IMG/VR virus record: IMGVR_UViG_3300046780_000180
Location: 1-24,179 of that record
Strand: one strand, 5' to 3'
Origin: a virus
DNA: 24,179 nucleotides
Made by a program: the position numbers and the translations under genes. The notes beneath the pieces were generated by a model. It was not told the origin of the DNA, did no database searches, and was given only the letters and a program-made list of their open reading frames with translations. Of this stretch, positions 5,817-14,007 are shown piece after piece (the first letter of the stretch is position 1; every line of letters starts with the position of its first letter).

Positions 5817-7140
5817 CCTCCCCACCGCCGAGGTCTTCGAGCCGCTCCTCGCGCCCGCTCGCTATAAGGGCGCGCATGGAGGTCGTGGGGGCGGCAAAAG
5901 CCACTTCTTTGGCGATTTGCTGCTGGAGGACTGTTTGGCCGAGCCCGGTATCAGTGGCGAGGGTATGCGCGCTGTTTGTATTCGCGAAGTGCAGAAGGAT
6001 CTCGCGCAGTCGTCCAAGCTGTTGATCGAATCGAAGCTTGTCACGCATGGATTGCGAGAGGCCGATGGCTTCAAGGTGTTTCACGACCGTATCGAGACGC
6101 CTCGGGACGGCATGATCATTTTCAAGGGAATGAACGATTACACCGCCGACTCGATCAAGTCGCTGGAGGGATTCAAGCGTGCCTGGTGGGAAGAAGCGCA
6201 AACCGCGCGATTGCATTCGCTGAATATGCTGCGCCCCACGCTGCGAGCGGAAGGCGCGGAGCGCTGGTTTTCCTGGAATCCGCGTCGCAAGACGGATCCG
6301 GTTGACGTCATGCTGCGCGGTATTGAGAGGCCCACTGGGTCCGCCGTGGTGCGCGCGAATTGGCGTGACAACCCATGGTTGACACAGGAACTCAAAAGCG
6401 AGCGTGAAGACTGTCTGCGGATGCAGCCGGATCAGTATCCGCACGTGTGGGAAGGCGAATACATTCAAATCCTGGACGGCGCGTACTACGCGAAATACCT
6501 GAATACCGCCCGCCTGGCAGGACGCATGGGCAAGATCGGCGCGGACCCGTTGCTGACGCTGCGCCTGTTTTTCGATATCGGCGGGACGGGAGCTCGCGCA
6601 GATGCGGTCGCGATCTGGGCCATGCAGTTCGTGGGCAAGGAAATTCGCGCCCTGGACTACTACGAAGCGGTAGGACAGCCGCTCGCCACGCATCTGGACT
6701 GGATGCGCGGGCGAGGTTATAGCCCGAAGCGCGCTCAGATCTGGCTCCCGCACGATGGGGAGACGCACGACAAGGTTTTCGATGTCTCCTACGAATCAGC
6801 CCTCAAGGCGGCCGGCTATGACGTCACGGTGGTGCCGAATCAGGGCCGGGGCGCAGCAAAAGCTCGTATTGAGGCCGGCCGGCGCTGGTTTCCATCCATT
6901 TGGTTCAACGAAGATCCGACGCCAGAAGCTCCAAGCGTGAGTGCGGGACTGGAGGCTTTGGGCTGGTATCACGAGAAGAAAGACGACGTACGCGATATCG
7001 GCTTGGGACCCGAACACGACTGGTCCAGTCACGGCGCCGATGCGTTTGGTCTTGCCTGCGTCTGTGTAGAGCGCGTGTTCGCTGAGAACGCGCGCAATTG
7101 GAACAAACAGGTGACCTACCCCAAGCGAGCCATCGCATGA
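5803..7140 (+). CDS. terL: Terminase large subunit (packaging ATPase and nuclease)
   Basis: The 445-residue motor protein that packages DNA through the portal. The ATPase has a Walker A motif GGRGGGKS at residues 26-33, a Walker B region AWWEEAQ at 127-133 with catalytic glutamate next to the acidic residue, and a coupling motif SWNPRR at 157-162. The C-terminal RNase H-like nuclease shows the metal-binding acids D258 (FFDIGG), D318 (PHDGE) and the late pair D406/D413 (HDWSSHGADAFG). All key residues are present, so it should be functional. The start is GTG, inside the end of the small subunit. The next gene starts in an ATGA overlap. At 445 residues it is on the short side for the family. 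The packaging type (headful or cohesive) cannot be judged here. Confidence 0.95.
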   Translation: MRSLSLPTAEVFEPLLAPARYKGAHGGRGGGKSHFFGDLLLEDCLAEPGISGEGMRAVCIREVQKDLAQSSKLLIESKLVTHGLREADGFKVFHDRIETPRDGMIIFKGMNDYTADSIKSLEGFKRAWWEEAQTARLHSLNMLRPTLRAEGAERWFSWNPRRKTDPVDVMLRGIERPTGSAVVRANWRDNPWLTQELKSEREDCLRMQPDQYPHVWEGEYIQILDGAYYAKYLNTARLAGRMGKIGADPLLTLRLFFDIGGTGARADAVAIWAMQFVGKEIRALDYYEAVGQPLATHLDWMRGRGYSPKRAQIWLPHDGETHDKVFDVSYESALKAAGYDVTVVPNQGRGAAKARIEAGRRWFPSIWFNEDPTPEAPSVSAGLEALGWYHEKKDDVRDIGLGPEHDWSSHGADAFGLACVCVERVFAENARNWNKQVTYPKRAIA

Positions 7141-7310
7141 GCGCTGCAGACGTCATGAACCGGCTGAAAGAGCTGGAACACCGCGTGGCCGCTCTAGAGG
7201 CAAAGTGGGGGAAGTTGGAAGACTCTCCCGAGCTGGTACCTCACGAAGTGGGGGAAGTGCCCGTCAAACGCGGCCCCGGTCGTCCACGCAAGGTGCCGTT
7301 GAGTGGCTAG
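7137..7310 (+). CDS. Small coiled-coil protein with a C-terminal AT-hook
   Basis: The start is the ATG in the ATGA overlap with the large terminase. A longer reading from 7098 would lie inside it and is less likely. The 57-residue product has an N-terminal heptad helix (MNRLKELEHRVAALEAKW, about residues 7-24) suited to dimer formation, an acidic linker, and K44-RGPGRPR-K52 near the end. This is a good match to the AT-hook, a motif that binds the minor groove of AT-rich DNA. A dimeric AT-hook protein between terminase and portal genes could help DNA recognition in packaging or condense DNA. The function is inferred from the motif only. Confidence 0.65.
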   Translation: MSAADVMNRLKELEHRVAALEAKWGKLEDSPELVPHEVGEVPVKRGPGRPRKVPLSG

Positions 7311-7536
7311 ATCAGAAATCCGCGAGGACTTGGAAGACGTGGTTCGGAGGCTCATGGATGTGTACGAGGAATCCCGCGATGCTTCCGTGGAGCGCTGTAA
7401 GCGCCTCATCGGTCATACGCGATATGCGAAGAATTACATTCTAGTGGACACCGAAACCGGCTTGCAGGCGATCCCTCGCAGCGTTCTGCAACAGTGCATA
7501 GACAACGTTCACATGCAGACAATCCATCGTGGCTGA
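7303..7536 (+). CDS. Small phage protein of unknown function
   Basis: This 77-residue, mostly helical protein (IREDLEDVVRRLMDVYEESRD, then VERCKRLIGHTRYAKNYILV) starts at a GTG that overlaps the previous stop by 8 nt, and its own stop overlaps the portal start by 8 nt. Being locked between AT-hook and portal genes by overlaps at both ends supports that it is real. It has no recognised domain. The ETGLQAIPRSVLQQCIDNV end looks like a folded C-terminal helix. A role in head assembly is possible from position alone. Confidence 0.6.
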   Translation: MARSEIREDLEDVVRRLMDVYEESRDASVERCKRLIGHTRYAKNYILVDTETGLQAIPRSVLQQCIDNVHMQTIHRG

Positions 7537-9934
7537 AGCTTCCCCCAGCGCACCGACCTCGGACTTAAGCGACGTCCCGCGCTTTGAGCCCAAGCCCATG
7601 GATGAGACCGCGCTCATTGCGGCCATCGATGACGCGGATAACCGGGCGTACGGGTCGAATCTGTCCAACCTCACCGCGCAACTCTCCGCCGAACGTGCGC
7701 TGAACATCGATCTGTATCTGGGCAAGAACGTGGATCCCGCGCCTGAGGGGCAGTCCAACGTCATCGATCGGTCGATATTTGAAACGGTGCAATGGATTCT
7801 GCCGTCGCTGTGTCGGATCTTCGCCAACGGCGATGACGTCGTGAACTTGGTTCCGAGTAACGAGGCCGACGTCGAGCCCGCGAAGCAGGAGAGCGCCTAT
7901 CTCAACTGGCTCGTGACGCAGAAGCATCCCTGGTTCGATCTCTTTCTGGAATGGTCCACCGATGCCCTCCTGACCAAGAACGCGTATTTCCTGGTCTACA
8001 AGGACCGCAAGCGCACGGTCGAAATCGAGCACTACGAGGAGCAGACGCGTCTTGGCGTCGCCTACCTGCTCAATGATCCGCATTGCCAATTGATCGACTC
8101 GCGCAGCTATGAGGCGCCTGATCTGCCGCCCGATCCCGTGACGGATCCCGTCACCGGTCAGCCGATGGTGAATGAGCAAGGCCAGCCGCTCACACTCCCC
8201 GCCAAGCTCTATGACGTCGTGATTCGCCGCACGGGTGAGGGCAAGGATTTGTGCATTCGTGTCCTGCCGCCCGAACGGGTGAAAGTCGATCAGCGCGCGT
8301 TTTCCTGGCGGATCGATGAGCGCTGTAACTATTTCGAATACTGGGAAGAGACCACGCTCACCGAACTGCGAGAGCAGGGCTTTGACATTCCCACCGATAT
8401 CGCGGATGACCCCGAACTCTATACGCAAGAGGACTACGCCCGCGATCAGTACGGGGAACGGCGGCTAGAGCGCTACAAACCCTCGGATCCGTCCATGCGG
8501 CGCGTGAAGGCGCGAATGATCTGGATTCGCGTGGATTACGACGGCGACGGTCAGGCCGAACTGCTGCAGATCATGCGGGTGGGGCGTCGGATCCTATACC
8601 AGGAAGAGGTGAGCCGTATTCCGGTCGCCTCGGGCGTGGCCTGCCCGCTCCCGCATCGCCATTTAGGGATTGCGGTCGCAGACATGGTGTCGGACATCCA
8701 GCGTATCAAGACCTCGATTCTGCGGCAGGGGCTGGACAACCTGTACCTCACGAACAACCCGCAGAAGATATTGGACGAAACGAAGGTCAATCTCGACGAC
8801 GCGCTGATCTCGCGAGCGGGCGGCATTACCCGTGCCACCGATATCAATGCGATCCGTTACGAGGAGACGCCCTTCGTCTTTCCGCAGGCCGTGGCGGGCT
8901 TGGACTACATGTCACAGGTCGCGCAGAACCGCACGGGGGTGAACAACGGCTTTGCGGGCGTGGACTCGGCGCAGCTCAACAACATCCAGCCCGGCACCGT
9001 CAATCAGCTTTCGAGCATGGCGGCCGAACGCGTCGTGCAGATCGCGCGCGTGCTGGCCTTTGCCATTGAGGATCTGTTTTCGATCATCCACGAGCAAGTG
9101 CTCAAGATGGGGCACAAACGCGAATCGATGCAGATCGCGGGCAAGTGGGTGGAAGTGGATCCGGGCTCGTGGAAGAAGCGCACGGCCTTTAAGATCGCGG
9201 TGGCGTTTGCAGCCGGCAATAAAGACGCGCAGATCGGGCGACTGATGGCGCTTGCGCAGAAGCAGGTTGAGGCGTTGCAGCTCGGAATCCCGGTGGTGAC
9301 GCCTGAGAACTACTACGTCACGTTGACCGAACTCACCAAGGCGATTGACTTCACGGCCACGGATCGCTTCTGGACGGATCCGATCAAGATGCCGCCGAAA
9401 CCGCCACCGCCTCCGCCGGATGCCGTGCAGACGGCCATGATCAAGGCCGATAACGACCGGCGTATCAAGGCGGCCGAACTTACACAGCAGGAAGTCGAGA
9501 GCCGCCGCAAGGCCGAGATGGAGAAGTACGCCGTGGATTCCAACGTGGGCTTGGGAATCATCAACACGGTGCAGGATCACAGTCACCAGATCGCCATGCG
9601 GCATCTGGAAAGCTCCCACAGCGCGGTATTGGACACCCTCGGCGCCGAAGTCAAGAAGGCCACCGAAGGGGTGGGGTCTACGAGTGCGGCCCTGGATCGC
9701 GCGCATACCGCGCTCACTGAGCAGTCGCAATCCATCGGGGAGTTGCACAAGACGCTGGGCTCGATTGCGCCGGGTATCAATAAGGCCGTGGCGATTGCCA
9801 CCGGTACCAAGCGCATTCGCAAGACCGACAAGGGCGAGATCGACGGGCTCGACATTCTCGATCCCGACGGCAACGTGATTCACCAGACCAAAGCGGTGAA
9901 GGATGCGCACGGTCGCATCATGGGGATGCAATGA
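7529..9934 (+). CDS. Portal protein
   Basis: At 801 residues this is a large, P22/SU10-type portal: the dodecameric ring at one vertex through which DNA enters and leaves. Family features are the N-terminal IDRSIFETVQWILPSLCRIF, the segment VNLVPSNEADVEPAKQESAYLNW, then ALLTKNAYFLVYKD, and PERVKVDQRAFSWRIDERC. A polyproline hinge (PPKPPPPPPD) at about residues 622-631 separates the core from a long helical C-terminal region (KAAELTQQEVESRRKAEMEK) that may form a barrel entering the head. The end, TKRIRKTDKGEIDGLDI with DPDGNV, is common in such portals. The start is GTG, overlapping the previous gene by 8 nt. The next gene begins in an ATGA overlap. Confidence 0.92.
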   Translation: MAEASPSAPTSDLSDVPRFEPKPMDETALIAAIDDADNRAYGSNLSNLTAQLSAERALNIDLYLGKNVDPAPEGQSNVIDRSIFETVQWILPSLCRIFANGDDVVNLVPSNEADVEPAKQESAYLNWLVTQKHPWFDLFLEWSTDALLTKNAYFLVYKDRKRTVEIEHYEEQTRLGVAYLLNDPHCQLIDSRSYEAPDLPPDPVTDPVTGQPMVNEQGQPLTLPAKLYDVVIRRTGEGKDLCIRVLPPERVKVDQRAFSWRIDERCNYFEYWEETTLTELREQGFDIPTDIADDPELYTQEDYARDQYGERRLERYKPSDPSMRRVKARMIWIRVDYDGDGQAELLQIMRVGRRILYQEEVSRIPVASGVACPLPHRHLGIAVADMVSDIQRIKTSILRQGLDNLYLTNNPQKILDETKVNLDDALISRAGGITRATDINAIRYEETPFVFPQAVAGLDYMSQVAQNRTGVNNGFAGVDSAQLNNIQPGTVNQLSSMAAERVVQIARVLAFAIEDLFSIIHEQVLKMGHKRESMQIAGKWVEVDPGSWKKRTAFKIAVAFAAGNKDAQIGRLMALAQKQVEALQLGIPVVTPENYYVTLTELTKAIDFTATDRFWTDPIKMPPKPPPPPPDAVQTAMIKADNDRRIKAAELTQQEVESRRKAEMEKYAVDSNVGLGIINTVQDHSHQIAMRHLESSHSAVLDTLGAEVKKATEGVGSTSAALDRAHTALTEQSQSIGELHKTLGSIAPGINKAVAIATGTKRIRKTDKGEIDGLDILDPDGNVIHQTKAVKDAHGRIMGMQ

Positions 9935-10209
9935 ATACCATCGAACGCGCTCAGCGCGCGCAAGCGCTCCTCAGCGATCCGATGCTCGAGGAAGCCTTTC
10001 AGCTCACGCGCCTACGGTTGATTGAAGGGCTCGAAGCGCTCCCTACGCACGAGACCGAGAAGGCCGAGGACTTCAGGAAGTGCCTGAAGATGCTGAAGGG
10101 CGTGCGAACGAATCTAGAGAGCGCGGTCAACAGCGGCAAGCTGGAACAGTTCCGGCTGGATGAAGCCGTTGAGCGCAAGAAGAATCCACTACGGGGTATT
10201 TTCCGATGA
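9931..10209 (+). CDS. Small helical phage protein between portal and scaffold
   Basis: The 92-residue product is almost entirely helical and charged: IERAQRAQALLSDPMLEEAF, then LIEGLEALPTHETEKAEDF and LKMLKGVRTNLESAVNSGKL. Small proteins with this pattern often lie directly after the portal in podoviruses of this type. ATGA overlaps at both ends tie its translation to portal and scaffold. No catalytic or metal site is present. It may be an assembly chaperone or a minor head component. The family is conserved but I cannot name a function. Confidence 0.7.
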   Translation: MNTIERAQRAQALLSDPMLEEAFQLTRLRLIEGLEALPTHETEKAEDFRKCLKMLKGVRTNLESAVNSGKLEQFRLDEAVERKKNPLRGIFR

Positions 10210-11123
10210 GTACTGAGAGTCAGACCCTCGAACAGACCAACGAAGGCGGCCAGTCCGTCGAGGACAGGATCCTGTCGCGGCTGGGAGGTCTGCCCGGCCC
10301 TGAGAAAACCGAAATCGGTCAGGACGAAACCGAAATCGGTCAGGAAGTCATTGACGACGGCTTCGATACCCTCGACTGGGACGGCCAGACCATCAAAGTG
10401 CCCAAGGGCTTGAAAGAAGCCGTGATGCGCACTGACGATTACACGCGCAAAACACAGGAAGTCGCCGAACAGCGCCGCTCGCTGGATCAGATGCGCGAAC
10501 TCGCGCAGACCCGGCAGTTGGAGGCGGCGTTCTCAGACTCTATTTCTGATGAGCGCCGCGAGATCTCGGTGATCGATGCGTATCTGGCGCAGGTTTCCAA
10601 GCTCGACTGGGCGCAGATGTCCGCCGAGCAGATGTTGAGACAGCGGCTCGAGATGGACCAAATTCGGGATCGCAAAGCGACCCTCGAAAAGTCCGTCGGC
10701 GAGAAGCGCTCCAAGTTTACAGGTGACATGCAGGCCAAGATCCAGGAGTTACGCGGAAAGTCCAAAGAACTGGCGTCCAAATCGATTCCCGGCTTCAGTG
10801 AGGAGACCGAAAAGGGCATGCGCGACTACGCGAAGTCCGAAGGTCTTACCGAGGCTGAGATCGACAACGTCCTTCTGGACCCGCGCTCCTACAAAGTGAT
10901 CTGGAAGGCCATGCAATTCGACAAGGTGAAAGCCGGCACTCAAAAGGTTGCCGCAGCCACTGAGCGGGTGCTTCGTCCTGGCGCTGCCGGCGAACGCATG
11001 CCCGCTGCCACAGCCGAAAAACTCAACTTCCAGAAGGCGATGAAAGCCGCGGGGAACAATTCCAACGCGAAAGCTCGCGTGATCGAGCAGCGCCTGATGG
11101 GGGTTTTTGCAAAGAGTAAGTAA
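10206..11123 (+). CDS. Capsid scaffolding protein
   Basis: The 305 residues are highly charged and helical, as expected for a scaffold that directs shell assembly and then leaves. The N-terminal part is acidic and contains a duplicated TEIGQ motif. Next comes DDYTRKTQEVAEQRRSLDQM at about residues 76-96, a signature of phage scaffolds in this position, followed by long coiled-coil segments (AEQMLRQRLEMDQIRDRKATLEK). The C-terminal region is basic (KARVIEQRLMGVFAKSK), which is the usual capsid-contacting end. The gene lies directly before the major capsid gene with the stop and next ATG touching (TAAATG). No protease domain is visible. Confidence 0.85.
   Translation: MSTESQTLEQTNEGGQSVEDRILSRLGGLPGPEKTEIGQDETEIGQEVIDDGFDTLDWDGQTIKVPKGLKEAVMRTDDYTRKTQEVAEQRRSLDQMRELAQTRQLEAAFSDSISDERREISVIDAYLAQVSKLDWAQMSAEQMLRQRLEMDQIRDRKATLEKSVGEKRSKFTGDMQAKIQELRGKSKELASKSIPGFSEETEKGMRDYAKSEGLTEAEIDNVLLDPRSYKVIWKAMQFDKVKAGTQKVAAATERVLRPGAAGERMPAATAEKLNFQKAMKAAGNNSNAKARVIEQRLMGVFAKSK
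10306..10347 (+). repeat. 21-nt direct tandem repeat, two copies, inside the scaffold gene
   Basis: Two consecutive 21-nt units (10306-10326 and 10327-10347) differ only near their last bases and encode the duplicated TEIGQ peptide in the acidic N-terminal part of the scaffold. The unit contains the inverted sequence ACCGA-AA-TCGGT. The near identity suggests a recent slippage duplication. Confidence 0.7.
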
Positions 11124-12137
11124 ATGACTGTTTTGACTGGAACGACCCAGGTCTTCGGCGTGACCTCTGCGGGAGGTGTGCGCGAGGATCTGGAAGATGT
11201 CATTTGGGATCTATTCCCTGAGGACACTTGGGCGGTATCGAACTTCGACAAGGTCGATGCCACGGCTACCACACACGAATGGCTCGCGCAGCAGTTGGCG
11301 GCGGCGAGCTCGAACATCGGAGTGGAGGGTGACGACGCCACGTTCACCTCACTCACCTCGCCGGCACGCTTCGGGAACTACCTGCAGATCATGAGCAAGA
11401 CCTTCCTGGTGTCCGACACCTTGGAAGCGGTCAAGAAGGCGGGTCGCGGGTCCGAAGTCGCGCGCGGTGCCATGGTGAAGATGCGCGAGCTCAAGCGCGA
11501 TATGGAATTCACCGTGACCGGGAACGCACTCGCTTCAGCGGGGGCGGCGGGTACGGGTCGCTCCATGTCGGGTATCGAAAACTGGATCGGCGGCTATCTC
11601 AAGAACGCGCTGGTGGGGACGACCGCGACGGCCTCCACGGCGGTGACGATCTCCACCAGCACCGTGGCGACGACGCCTTCGGCGGCTTCCGGTATTCCCA
11701 CGACCGCGTTGACGGACGGCACCGCGAACACGCTCACGGTGACCGCGTTGAACCTCGCGCTGCAGGGCGCTTGGAGCAACGGCGGCAATCCGTCGGTGGT
11801 GCTCTCGACGGCTAAGAATAAAGCGCTGATCGATGCTTTCACCTCCATTGCCACGCGGTTCGTGGACGTGGATGCCTCGACTCAGAGCCCGATCATCGGG
11901 GCAGCCAATGTGTATGTGTCGGACTTCGGTCGGCACACCATTGTCCTGCACCGCTATATGCGGGATGTGAACGTGCTGTGTCTGGATCCCAACTACTGGG
12001 CGCTCGCCTTCCTGCGACGTCCGATGGCGCGGGAACTCGCTCGCACGGGTGACGGTACCAAGTACCAGATCATCACCGAGGCAACACTGGTGGCGCGTAA
12101 CCCCCAGGCTTCGGCGAAAGTCGTGGGTTGTGCCTGA
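11124..12137 (+). CDS. Major capsid protein (SU10/DUF5309-like, HK97 fold)
   Basis: The 337-residue shell protein follows the scaffold directly. The N-terminal pattern VREDLEDVIWDLFPEDTW, ATATTHEWLAQQLA, then NYLQIMSKTFLVSDTLEAVKKAG and ELKRDMEFTVTGN is that of the SU10-type major capsid family (DUF5309), which adopts the HK97 fold. The segment at about residues 165-205 is unusually rich in Thr, Ser and Ala (TATASTAVTISTSTVATTPS) and probably an exposed loop. The C-terminal half contains NALIDAF-like and VYVSDFGRHTIVLHRYMRD sections, then DPNYWALAFLRRPMARELA, typical of the family. Being the most abundant protein, it has its own possible hairpin just downstream. Confidence 0.92.
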   Translation: MTVLTGTTQVFGVTSAGGVREDLEDVIWDLFPEDTWAVSNFDKVDATATTHEWLAQQLAAASSNIGVEGDDATFTSLTSPARFGNYLQIMSKTFLVSDTLEAVKKAGRGSEVARGAMVKMRELKRDMEFTVTGNALASAGAAGTGRSMSGIENWIGGYLKNALVGTTATASTAVTISTSTVATTPSAASGIPTTALTDGTANTLTVTALNLALQGAWSNGGNPSVVLSTAKNKALIDAFTSIATRFVDVDASTQSPIIGAANVYVSDFGRHTIVLHRYMRDVNVLCLDPNYWALAFLRRPMARELARTGDGTKYQIITEATLVARNPQASAKVVGCA

Positions 12138-12143
12138 TCTACT

Positions 12144-12165
12144 GGGCCAGGACTCCCACTGGCCC
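12144..12165 (+). terminator. Hairpin after the major capsid gene, weak terminator or processing site
   Basis: GGGCCAG (12144-12150) and CTGGCCC (12159-12165) form a perfect 7-bp GC-rich stem with an 8-nt loop in the 42-nt gap after the capsid stop. It is followed by TTCTC rather than a run of T, so termination would be weak at best. It may protect or process the capsid mRNA, or lower read-through into the genes beyond. It is one of few non-coding gaps in the window. Confidence 0.4.
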
Positions 12166-12179
12166 TTCTCGGGGGGTTC

Positions 12180-12533
12180 ATGAGCGATTTCTTTGAGATC
12201 GATCCGATCACCGGGATCAAGACCGATTGGAAGTGGAATGAGAACGACCAGCAGTACACGCTGATTCGCACGGCGGATGCGGAACCCGTGCTCGACTACG
12301 CCAAAGCGGTGAGTAACGAGGTCGGGATGAATCGCGAGGACATCAAAAAGGGCTGGTGGCTCTACGCGAAAGTGCCACCCATCGTCATCGTGCAGATGCG
12401 GGCCAAGGGCATCAATATCTTCGATCACACCCACCAAAAACGGATGTTCGAGGAGATCAACGCCTCGTACCCGCACCTGAAATGCACCACGGGGAAGGAA
12501 TTCGGCACACCCAAGCAGGTGTTCCTTGGATAA
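12180..12533 (+). CDS. Conserved small head-region phage protein
   Basis: The 117-residue protein begins FFEIDPITGIKTDWKWNEND and continues YTLIRTADAEPVLDYAKAV, GMNREDIKKGWWLYAKVPP, then MRAKGINIFDH. I recognise this as a small conserved protein encoded next to capsid genes in several podoviruses (FYDP-x-TG start, later K-x-x-WW-x-x-A-x-x-P), without known function. The ATG follows a G-rich stretch (GGGGGG) about 4-9 nt upstream that may serve as ribosome site. The stop overlaps the next start by 8 nt. A role in the head-tail region is possible. Confidence 0.7.
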   Translation: MSDFFEIDPITGIKTDWKWNENDQQYTLIRTADAEPVLDYAKAVSNEVGMNREDIKKGWWLYAKVPPIVIVQMRAKGINIFDHTHQKRMFEEINASYPHLKCTTGKEFGTPKQVFLG

Positions 12534-14007
12534 GTACCGACAGCTCGAGGAGTGGAGCGAGGGGCCGATTGAGAACTTGAAGCGCGCCTGGCTCACCTGT
12601 CAGGAGATGCTGATTCAGGATCCGAAAGACGTCCGCGCGCTGATCACGGCCTGTTTCATTGCTCGCCGACTGCAATTGCTCCCGCAGGCGTACCACTTCG
12701 GACGTTCCTGTGTGGAACTGTACCCGGACGAGCCCATCGGTTGGATCAACCTCGGGCATGCGTGCGCGGAGTTGTGGTTGGTCCAAGAGGCTGAAGGGTA
12801 CTACCAGAAAGGCTTGACGCTCTCCAAGACGCGTCAGAATCAACTGGCAGCGCTCCTGAATCTCGGGGCCATGTACGTCGATAACGGCTTGTTCGAACGC
12901 GGAGAGGCCGTGACGCGGGAGATTCTGAAGATCGATCCCGAGCACTCGAAAGCACTCGCGAATTTGGCGATCTGCCAGCTCGCTCGGCGGGACTGGTCGG
13001 GTTGGGCCGGCTATCACCGGCTGATCGGCACGCCGTATCGCACCAAAGTGCAGTACCGGGATGAGCCCGAATGGGATGGGACGCCGGGCAAGACCGTTGT
13101 GCTCTACGCGGAGCAGGGCTTAGGCGATGAAATCAGCTTTGCCTCGATGATCCCGGATGCCGCCGATGTCTGTCGCAAGGTCATCTTCGACTGCGACGGA
13201 CGGCTGGAGCATCTATTCCGCCGTTCCTTTCCGCACGTCACGGTGTATGGGACGCGGATCAAGGAGGAGAAGTGGGCGAAAGAGGACTGGAACTTCGATT
13301 GCAGTCTGCCGGTGGGTCAGTTGGGCGAATTCTTCCGCACCACCGATGAGTCATTTCCCGGCACGCCATATCTGAAGCCCTGTCCGATTCGTAGATCCAT
13401 GTGGCGCGAACAATGGACGAAGCCAGCGATTGGCATTGCGTGGACCGGCGGGGTGTCGCGGACGAATGCTCGGAATCGTCGAATCACCCTCGAAGACCTA
13501 TTGCCGCTCCTACAGTTGGATGCGCACTTCGTGTGCTTGCAATACAAGGACGCGAAAGCGGATATCGATATGTTCCACGTGGAACATCCTAACATCGATC
13601 TCACGCAGTATCCGTGGGCCACGCTCACCGACGATTACGATGATACGGCCGCTTTAGTGGCCTCCCTCGATTACGTCGTGACCATTCAAACAGCGGTCGC
13701 GCACACCGCAGGTGCCTTGGGAGTCCCGGTCTCGGTGCTCGTCCCCACCGCGACCAGTTGGCGTTATGGCACGCACGGCGACTGCATCCCCTGGTATCGA
13801 TCCATGAAAGTCATTCGGCAATCACGCGACGGGGACTGGAGAGGTGAAATTGAACGCGCAACCCAACATGTCCGCGCTCATCTCGGACAACTACCGCCAG
13901 GAGCAGGAGAGACTCCACGACACCGGACGTTACGGGGTGGCCTCCATCTCGTACGCCCCAATGGTCTCGCAGATCATCGAGAAGATGGGGATCACCCATC
14001 TCCTTGA
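12526..14007 (+). CDS. TPR protein fused to a glycosyltransferase-9-like (heptosyltransferase) domain
   Basis: The 493-residue product starts at a TTG that overlaps the previous stop by 8 nt. Residues about 20-165 are helical TPR-like repeats (EPIGWINLGHACAELWLVQEAEGYYQKG, cut here as IGWINLGHACAELWL and VQEAEGYYQKG). A GT-B half domain follows, with EQGLGDEISFA at about 196-206, a nucleotide-sugar side GIAWTGG and late motif VTIQTAVAHTAGALGVPVSVL at about 386-405, typical of GT9 heptosyltransferase-like proteins. The family usually ends soon after the R-Q-x4-GDW motif present here near residue 437. The final 50 residues are translated from DNA that also encodes the methyltransferase start. 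Likely adds sugar to a protein or to host lipopolysaccharide. Confidence 0.85.
   Translation: MDKYRQLEEWSEGPIENLKRAWLTCQEMLIQDPKDVRALITACFIARRLQLLPQAYHFGRSCVELYPDEPIGWINLGHACAELWLVQEAEGYYQKGLTLSKTRQNQLAALLNLGAMYVDNGLFERGEAVTREILKIDPEHSKALANLAICQLARRDWSGWAGYHRLIGTPYRTKVQYRDEPEWDGTPGKTVVLYAEQGLGDEISFASMIPDAADVCRKVIFDCDGRLEHLFRRSFPHVTVYGTRIKEEKWAKEDWNFDCSLPVGQLGEFFRTTDESFPGTPYLKPCPIRRSMWREQWTKPAIGIAWTGGVSRTNARNRRITLEDLLPLLQLDAHFVCLQYKDAKADIDMFHVEHPNIDLTQYPWATLTDDYDDTAALVASLDYVVTIQTAVAHTAGALGVPVSVLVPTATSWRYGTHGDCIPWYRSMKVIRQSRDGDWRGEIERATQHVRAHLGQLPPGAGETPRHRTLRGGLHLVRPNGLADHREDGDHPSP

Noticed and set aside
5785-6768. Long - strand open frame (327 residues) opposite the large terminase
   Set aside because: The + strand carries all terminase motifs. 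The antisense product has no recognisable pattern and no ribosome site.
8912-9931. Long - strand open frame (339 residues) opposite the portal gene
   Set aside because: A shadow of the portal coding frame. The product is His/Arg-rich without domain features.
11535-12596. Long - strand open frame (353 residues) opposite the capsid gene
   Set aside because: It spans the capsid gene, the gap and the next gene in antisense, which no real gene here does. Composition is typical of a shadow frame.
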